Positions 7,085 through 10,666 of a stretch of DNA of 10,666 nt are shown one piece after another. The notes under the pieces were generated by a model. That model searched no databases. It worked only from the letters and a program-made list of their open reading frames with translations, and was not told the DNA's origin. A program made the position numbers and the translations under genes. The stretch spans positions 1 through 10,666 of the forward strand of contig CANISK010000030.1 of assembly GCA_947470205.1 (NCBI GenBank), given 5' to 3'. Each line of letters opens with the position of its first letter. Position 1 is the stretch's first letter. Origin of the DNA: Neisseriaceae bacterium. Its GTDB lineage: Bacteria; Pseudomonadota; Gammaproteobacteria; Burkholderiales; UBA11063.

Positions 7085-9040
7085 TTAGTTTTTCTTATCT
7101 TCCTCTTTTACTTCTGAATACTCAGCATCAATAACATCTTCTTTTTTACCATTAGACGTTGTGTTACCATTATCAGTAGATCCAGATTGAGCGTTAGCCT
7201 CCGCGTCATTTTTTTGCATATCCTGATACACCATTTCGCCGATTTTTTGAGAAACGCTCATCAATTCCTGCACCTTAGCTTCTATTTTTTCTTTATCATC
7301 AGTTTTGAGAGCCTCCTCCACTTCTTTAATTGCGTTTTCAATTTTAGCTTTCGTCTCAGCATCTACTTTATCACCGTAATCCTTGAGGGATTTTTGTGTG
7401 GTGTGTATCATTGACTCAGCGTTGTTTCTAGTTTGCACCATTTCAGTTAGTTTTTTATCTTCCTCTGCATGTGCCTCTGCATCTTTCACCATCTGTGCAA
7501 TTTCATCTTCAGATAAACCAGAATTAGCCTGTATAGTGATTTTATTTTCCTTACCGGTTGCTTTATCTTTTGCTGATACATGCAAAATACCGTTAGCATC
7601 AATATCAAAAGTCACTTCGATTTGTGGCATACCACGAGGAGCTGAAGCTATTTCTGATAAATTAAATTGCCCAAGACTTTTATTTGCAGATGCAAGCTGA
7701 CGTTCACCTTGCAACACATGAATGGTAACTGCTGGTTGGTTATCTTGTGCAGTTGAAAATACCTGAGAGGCTTTAGTTGGAATAGTTGTATTTTTGTTTA
7801 TGAGTTTAGTAGATACACCACCCATGGTTTCTATACCCAGTGATAATGGAGTTACATCAAGTAACAATACATCCGTTCTTTCCCCGGATAACACTGAGCC
7901 TTGAATGGCCGCTCCAGCTGCCACTGCTTCATCAGGGTTTACGTCACGTCTTGGCTCTTTTCCAAAAAATTCTTTTACTTTATCTTGCACCTTTGGCATA
8001 CGAGTTTGTCCACCAACCAAGATAACATCATCGATATCACTAACTGATATCCCAGCATCTTTGATTGCGATACGGCATGGCTCGATAGTGCGATCCACTA
8101 AATCATCCACTATGGATTCAAATTTGGCACGAGTTATTTTTTGTACCAAATGCTTAGGCCCAGAGGCATCCATTGTAATATATGGGAGGTTTATTTCAGT
8201 TTGGGCTGCAGAAGATAGTTCAATTTTTGCCTTTTCTGCTGCATCTTTTAGGCGTTGTAATGCCATTACATCTTTTTTTAAATCTATGCCAGATTCTTTT
8301 TGAAACTCTGTGATAATAAATTCTATGAGGCGTTGGTCAAAATCTTCACCGCCTAAGAAGGTATCTCCATTTGTAGACAATACTTCAAATTGACTTTCAC
8401 CATCTACGTCTGCAATTTCAATGATAGATACATCAAATGTACCGCCACCTAAGTCATATACGGCGATTTTTCTATCACGACCTTCTTTTTTGGATAACCC
8501 AAATGCAAGAGCCGCCGCTGTTGGCTCGTTAATAATACGTTTTACTTCTAGTCCCGCTATACGCCCTGCGTCTTTAGTTGCCTGACGTTGGCTGTCGTTA
8601 AAATATGCAGGTACAGTAATTACCGCCTCTGTTACTTCTTCACCCAAGTAATCTTCGGCAGTTTTTTTCATTTTCTTTAAAACTTCCGCAGAGATTTGCG
8701 GTGGAGCTAATTCTTTATCATTTACCTGCACCCATGCGTCCCCATTACTTGCTTTTATAATGGAATATGGCATGAGGTCAATGTCTTTTTGTACTTCTTT
8801 TTCTTCAAAACGTCTTCCGATTAGACGCTTTACTGCGTATAATGTATGTTTAGGATTTGTTACTGCTTGTCTTTTTGCTGGTGCACCCACTAAAATCTCA
8901 CCACTATCAGCATATGCGATTATAGATGGAGTGGTGCGAGCACCCTCAGAGTTTTCGATTATTTTTGCATGTCCATTTTCCATTACAGCCACACATGAAT
9001 TTGTAGTACCTAGATCGATACCGATAATTTTTTTAGCCAT
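7085..9040 (-). CDS. dnaK: Molecular chaperone DnaK (Hsp70)
   Basis: DnaK is an ATP-driven chaperone that binds exposed hydrophobic peptide segments in the cytosol, working with DnaJ (ATPase stimulation, client delivery) and GrpE (ADP release). The 651 residues are a full-length protein (E. coli DnaK has 638). The nucleotide-binding domain carries IDLGTTNS (8-15), the [11 protein letters not shown] segment, [10 protein letters not shown] and the [11 protein letters not shown] block. The linker with [11 protein letters not shown] joins it to the substrate-binding beta domain and a helical lid. The tail keeps the acidic [13 protein letters not shown] end typical of proteobacterial DnaK. The ATG is preceded by AGAGG 10 bases upstream. 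It lies 93 bases after grpE on the same strand and probably shares its transcript and heat-shock control. dnaJ, the usual next gene, is not found downstream. Confidence 0.99.
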   Translation of the reverse strand: MAKKIIGIDLGTTNSCVAVMENGHAKIIENSEGARTTPSIIAYADSGEILVGAPAKRQAVTNPKHTLYAVKRLIGRRFEEKEVQKDIDLMPYSIIKASNGDAWVQVNDKELAPPQISAEVLKKMKKTAEDYLGEEVTEAVITVPAYFNDSQRQATKDAGRIAGLEVKRIINEPTAAALAFGLSKKEGRDRKIAVYDLGGGTFDVSIIEIADVDGESQFEVLSTNGDTFLGGEDFDQRLIEFIITEFQKESGIDLKKDVMALQRLKDAAEKAKIELSSAAQTEINLPYITMDASGPKHLVQKITRAKFESIVDDLVDRTIEPCRIAIKDAGISVSDIDDVILVGGQTRMPKVQDKVKEFFGKEPRRDVNPDEAVAAGAAIQGSVLSGERTDVLLLDVTPLSLGIETMGGVSTKLINKNTTIPTKASQVFSTAQDNQPAVTIHVLQGERQLASANKSLGQFNLSEIASAPRGMPQIEVTFDIDANGILHVSAKDKATGKENKITIQANSGLSEDEIAQMVKDAEAHAEEDKKLTEMVQTRNNAESMIHTTQKSLKDYGDKVDAETKAKIENAIKEVEEALKTDDKEKIEAKVQELMSVSQKIGEMVYQDMQKNDAEANAQSGSTDNGNTTSNGKKEDVIDAEYSEVKEEDKKN

Positions 9041-9133
9041 TTTTATGTTACCTCTAAAATATATTTAAGTTTAAAATTTAATAATCTTTAAGTGTCTAAA
9101 GCAGCATAAAGCTCAAAGACGAAGAGTGTGTAA

Positions 9134-9718
9134 CTATTTTGCAACCACAACCATAGCAGGTCGTATCACTCTGTCGTTTAACGTATAACCTTTTTGCATG
9201 ATTTTTACTATAGTGTTTGGTGCTTGCCCCTCCACCTCTTCAGCGCTAACCGCTTGATGCAGATGTGGGTCTAGTTTATTTCCCATTTCTGGTTCAATAG
9301 TTTTAACGTATTGACGCTCAAATGTTTGGATGAGCTGTTTGAGTGTTAAGTCCACCCCAGTTTTAATGGCGGTAAAATTACCAGACTCATCTTTTAGTGC
9401 CATCTCAAGATAGTCTTTTACCACTACCACATCTTTAGCGAAAGACATAATCGCATAATCACGAGCTTTTTTAATTTCATCCTGAGATCGTTTTTGTAGA
9501 TTTTGTAATTCGGCTTGAGAGCGCAGGTAAAGGTTTTTAAATTCATCAATTTTTTCAGCCATCTCAGTGAGTCTGTCTGGTGTGTTAGCTTCGTTTATTT
9601 CAGATGAGGTTTCATGCGCACAACAGTTTTCATCATGATGATGCGTGGTAGCGTTTTTACTATCTACTTCCGTTGTGGTGGTGTCATCATGATGATGCTC
9701 ATGGTGATGTTTATGCAT
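9134..9718 (-). CDS. grpE: Nucleotide exchange factor GrpE with histidine-rich N-terminus
   Basis: GrpE forms a dimer that opens the DnaK nucleotide-binding domain to release ADP, and also acts as a thermosensor in well-studied species. The 194 residues are close to E. coli length (197). After about residue 45 the family pattern is clear: a long coiled-coil helix including LYLRSQAELQNLQKR, the VKDYLEMAL segment, then the C-terminal beta domain with GNKLDPHLHQAV and the final KGYTLNDRVIRPAMVVV signature. The first 40 residues are odd: 11 histidines, 7 of them within residues 2-10 and a further HHH at 26-28, plus CC at 32-33. This resembles metal-binding tails of nickel or zinc proteins. Ribosome-binding site AAAGGAAG lies 7 bases before the ATG. 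It is the first gene before dnaK and follows a heat-shock-like promoter. Identity is certain; a metal role is inference. Confidence 0.98.
   Translation of the reverse strand: MHKHHHEHHHDDTTTTEVDSKNATTHHHDENCCAHETSSEINEANTPDRLTEMAEKIDEFKNLYLRSQAELQNLQKRSQDEIKKARDYAIMSFAKDVVVVKDYLEMALKDESGNFTAIKTGVDLTLKQLIQTFERQYVKTIEPEMGNKLDPHLHQAVSAEEVEGQAPNTIVKIMQKGYTLNDRVIRPAMVVVAK
9630..9698. repeat. Direct 15-bp repeat encoding the HHHD blocks of GrpE
   Basis: TCATCATGATGATGC occurs exactly at 9630-9644 and 9684-9698, 54 bases apart, so both copies are read in the same frame and encode HHHD with flanking acidic residues. This suggests that the histidine-rich tail grew by short duplication or is under selection for this motif. 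The sequence is also self-complementary (CATCATGATG). Confidence 0.6.
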
Positions 9719-9752
9719 ATTTGTACTTCCTTTATAATTAACTATATCTTAT

Positions 9753-9780
9753 ATATAAAGGCAAATATTTTTTTTTCAAG
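9753..9780 (-). promoter_or_regulatory. Heat-shock (sigma-32-like) promoter of grpE-dnaK, overlapping a sigma-70-like one
   Basis: On the minus strand CTTGAAA (9780-9774), an exact sigma-32 -35 element, is followed after 13 bases by CTTTATAT (9760-9753), a partial match to the CCCCATnT -10. The same TTGAAA also serves a sigma-70-like promoter with TATATA after 16 or 18 bases. It lies about 35 bases before the grpE start, as expected for a heat-shock operon. Confidence 0.5.
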
Positions 9781-9825
9781 TGGACTTTGATAGATTTTTT
9801 TCTTTTAATGTGTAAATTATTTTGT

Positions 9826-9878
9826 CATCCCCACATTCGCATTGACTGGATTACCACTTACGTGGGAATGAGGGGATG
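9826..9878. repeat. dRS3-like palindromic repeat, copy 2 (longer, degenerate)
   Basis: A 53-base imperfect inverted repeat: arms starting CATCCCC (9826-9832) and ending GGGGATG (9872-9878), pairing for about 16 bases with two mismatches. Its right half, CTGGATTACCACTTACGTGG GAATGA, aligns with copy 1 (CTGGATTCCCGC...GGGAATGA), so both are members of one family. It sits just after the yfgM stop, where it could act as a transcript-end hairpin, although a T-run is lacking on the minus strand. Confidence 0.6.
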
Positions 9879-9884
9879 TAAATT

Positions 9885-10529
9885 TTAATTATTTAAAATA
9901 TCTAGTTTGATTTGAATTAATTGAGCTAAATCCTGATTGTCTCGGCTAAGCTCTAGTGCAGATTTATATGATTCGACAGCTTTTGGTTTGTTATTCATCA
10001 CAAGATACGCGTCTCCTCTTTTTTGGTAAAATAGTGGCTTAAAGCTATCCTCTACCTTATCTGTAGTGATATTTATTGCATCTTGTAGTTTGTTGGTATC
10101 AATATAAACATCCGCTAAGCGTAACTTGGCAATTGCAACTAATGATTTATCTTTGGCGTGTAAAATAACCCACTGTAGATAATTCATCGACTTTGTGAAG
10201 TTTGCATCATCAAATGCTGTCTTGGCGGCAAAAAGGCTAGCAAATGAGGCATACTCTGTGGCGCTATATTTGTTTTCTAATTCATCAGTCACACTATAAA
10301 TAACATTTTTGTCAACTGTAGGGTTTGTAAGAGTCGTATTGAGTGATAATTTGGCATAAATAATCGCTGCCTCTTTCGTATTTTTTTCATTTTTATATGA
10401 TCTAATCCCACTAACCCCATATATTATTGCCATCACAACAATCAAGCCAATGATATATTTGCCATAATCACGTAAAAAATATTTTATTTTTGCAATTTGT
10501 TCTTGTTCTTCTAAATTTAGGTGTGCCAT
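9885..10529 (-). CDS. yfgM: YfgM-family membrane-anchored TPR protein
   Basis: A 214-residue protein of the YfgM family (TPR_21 type), known in E. coli as an inner-membrane partner of PpiD and the SecYEG translocon that helps periplasmic protein folding. The N-terminal LNLEEQEQ motif (4-11) is the family hallmark. One membrane helix spans about 25-42, with no cleavage site, giving an N-in anchor and a periplasmic C-terminal domain. A clear TPR unit lies at about 165-198 (YQKRGDAY...KAVESYKSAL). Two ATGs are adjacent; I chose the second (10529) because AAGGA lies 7 bases before it but only 4 before the first (10532). The start overlaps the hisS stop codon, showing translational coupling in a hisS-yfgM operon, a common proteobacterial arrangement. 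bamB and der, often next, are absent. Confidence 0.93.
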   Translation of the reverse strand: MAHLNLEEQEQIAKIKYFLRDYGKYIIGLIVVMAIIYGVSGIRSYKNEKNTKEAAIIYAKLSLNTTLTNPTVDKNVIYSVTDELENKYSATEYASFASLFAAKTAFDDANFTKSMNYLQWVILHAKDKSLVAIAKLRLADVYIDTNKLQDAINITTDKVEDSFKPLFYQKRGDAYLVMNNKPKAVESYKSALELSRDNQDLAQLIQIKLDILNN

Positions 10530-10666
10530 CATATTTTCCTTTTGAGATAATCAATTAAATTTGTTGTGTTTATCAAATTTTGTTCCCCAGTATCCATCAA
10601 TTTTACCATAACTGAGTTTGAAGCCATCTCTGTTTCACCAATAATAATTGTAATTTTGCTATTTAA
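10529..10666 (-). CDS. hisS: Histidyl-tRNA synthetase, C-terminal 45 residues (5' part outside window)
   Basis: The frame is open from the right edge to a TGA at 10531-10529. The 45 residues carry the end of the class II anticodon-binding domain of HisS: ITIIIGETE, then VMVKLMDTGEQ and a final LIDYLKRK helix, matching the usual ...IIGE.E...V.VK....GEQ...... pattern at the HisS C-terminus. HisS charges tRNA-His with histidine in the cytosol. The stop overlaps the yfgM start, and hisS followed by yfgM is a well-known gene order, which supports the call even from this short piece. Catalytic motifs 1-3 lie outside the window. Confidence 0.88.
   Translation of the reverse strand, partial: LNSKITIIIGETEMASNSVMVKLMDTGEQNLINTTNLIDYLKRKI
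10537..10541 (-). promoter_or_regulatory. Ribosome-binding site of yfgM inside the end of hisS
   Basis: AAGGA on the minus strand lies 7 bases before the second ATG (10529) and only 4 before the first (10532), favouring the second as the start. It is embedded in the last hisS codons, as expected for coupled translation. Confidence 0.55.

Noticed and set aside
7187..9068. Several plus-strand open frames of 61-132 codons
   Set aside because: All are antisense shadows of the strongly conserved dnaK coding sequence.
9041..9133. Separate promoter for dnaK in the grpE-dnaK gap
   Set aside because: AT-rich, but no hexamer pair with proper spacing stood out; co-transcription with grpE is simpler.

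Overview
The window is strongly AT-rich bacterial DNA with densely packed genes. Residue patterns in DnaK and GrpE (for example the VKDYLEMAL and TLKQL stretches of GrpE) look proteobacterial, most like the beta class. An AT-rich betaproteobacterium, perhaps host-associated, is an inference from composition and these patterns and was not tested by a search.

The right half (about 7.1 to 10.7 kb) is a run of housekeeping genes, all on the minus strand: the last 45 codons of hisS (histidyl-tRNA synthetase), yfgM (membrane-anchored TPR protein, overlapping hisS), grpE and dnaK. A heat-shock-like promoter lies just upstream of grpE. GrpE is the nucleotide exchange factor of DnaK, so the pair forms one chaperone machine, but dnaJ is not next to it. 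bamB and der, which often follow yfgM, are also absent, so the usual neighbourhoods are broken here. GrpE carries an unusual histidine-rich N-terminus. Two copies of a dRS3-like palindromic repeat (ATTCCC...GGGAAT) sit in the gaps after yfgM and after dnaK.

The middle (4.4 to 6.9 kb) holds a large orphan gene on the minus strand, about 814 residues. Its N-terminal half is helical and polar. Its C-terminal third carries strands and a DGIWD motif in an order that suggests a very divergent PP2C-type phosphatase fold. This is the least explained object in the window.

The left part holds two divergent genes. On the plus strand is a complete ZapE/AFG1-family AAA+ ATPase (3312-4427). On the minus strand, running off the left edge, is a large protein of at least 1021 residues that fuses an N-terminal phospholipase D-like nuclease domain to a SNF2-family helicase/translocase, an architecture typical of DNA-targeting defence or restriction-like proteins. 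Their shared 247-base intergenic region holds a clear extended -10 promoter for the helicase gene with a 7-bp-arm palindrome over the predicted transcription start, which looks like an operator. No tRNA, rRNA, CRISPR array, transposase or integrase gene was seen. No gene-free stretch exceeds 300 bases.
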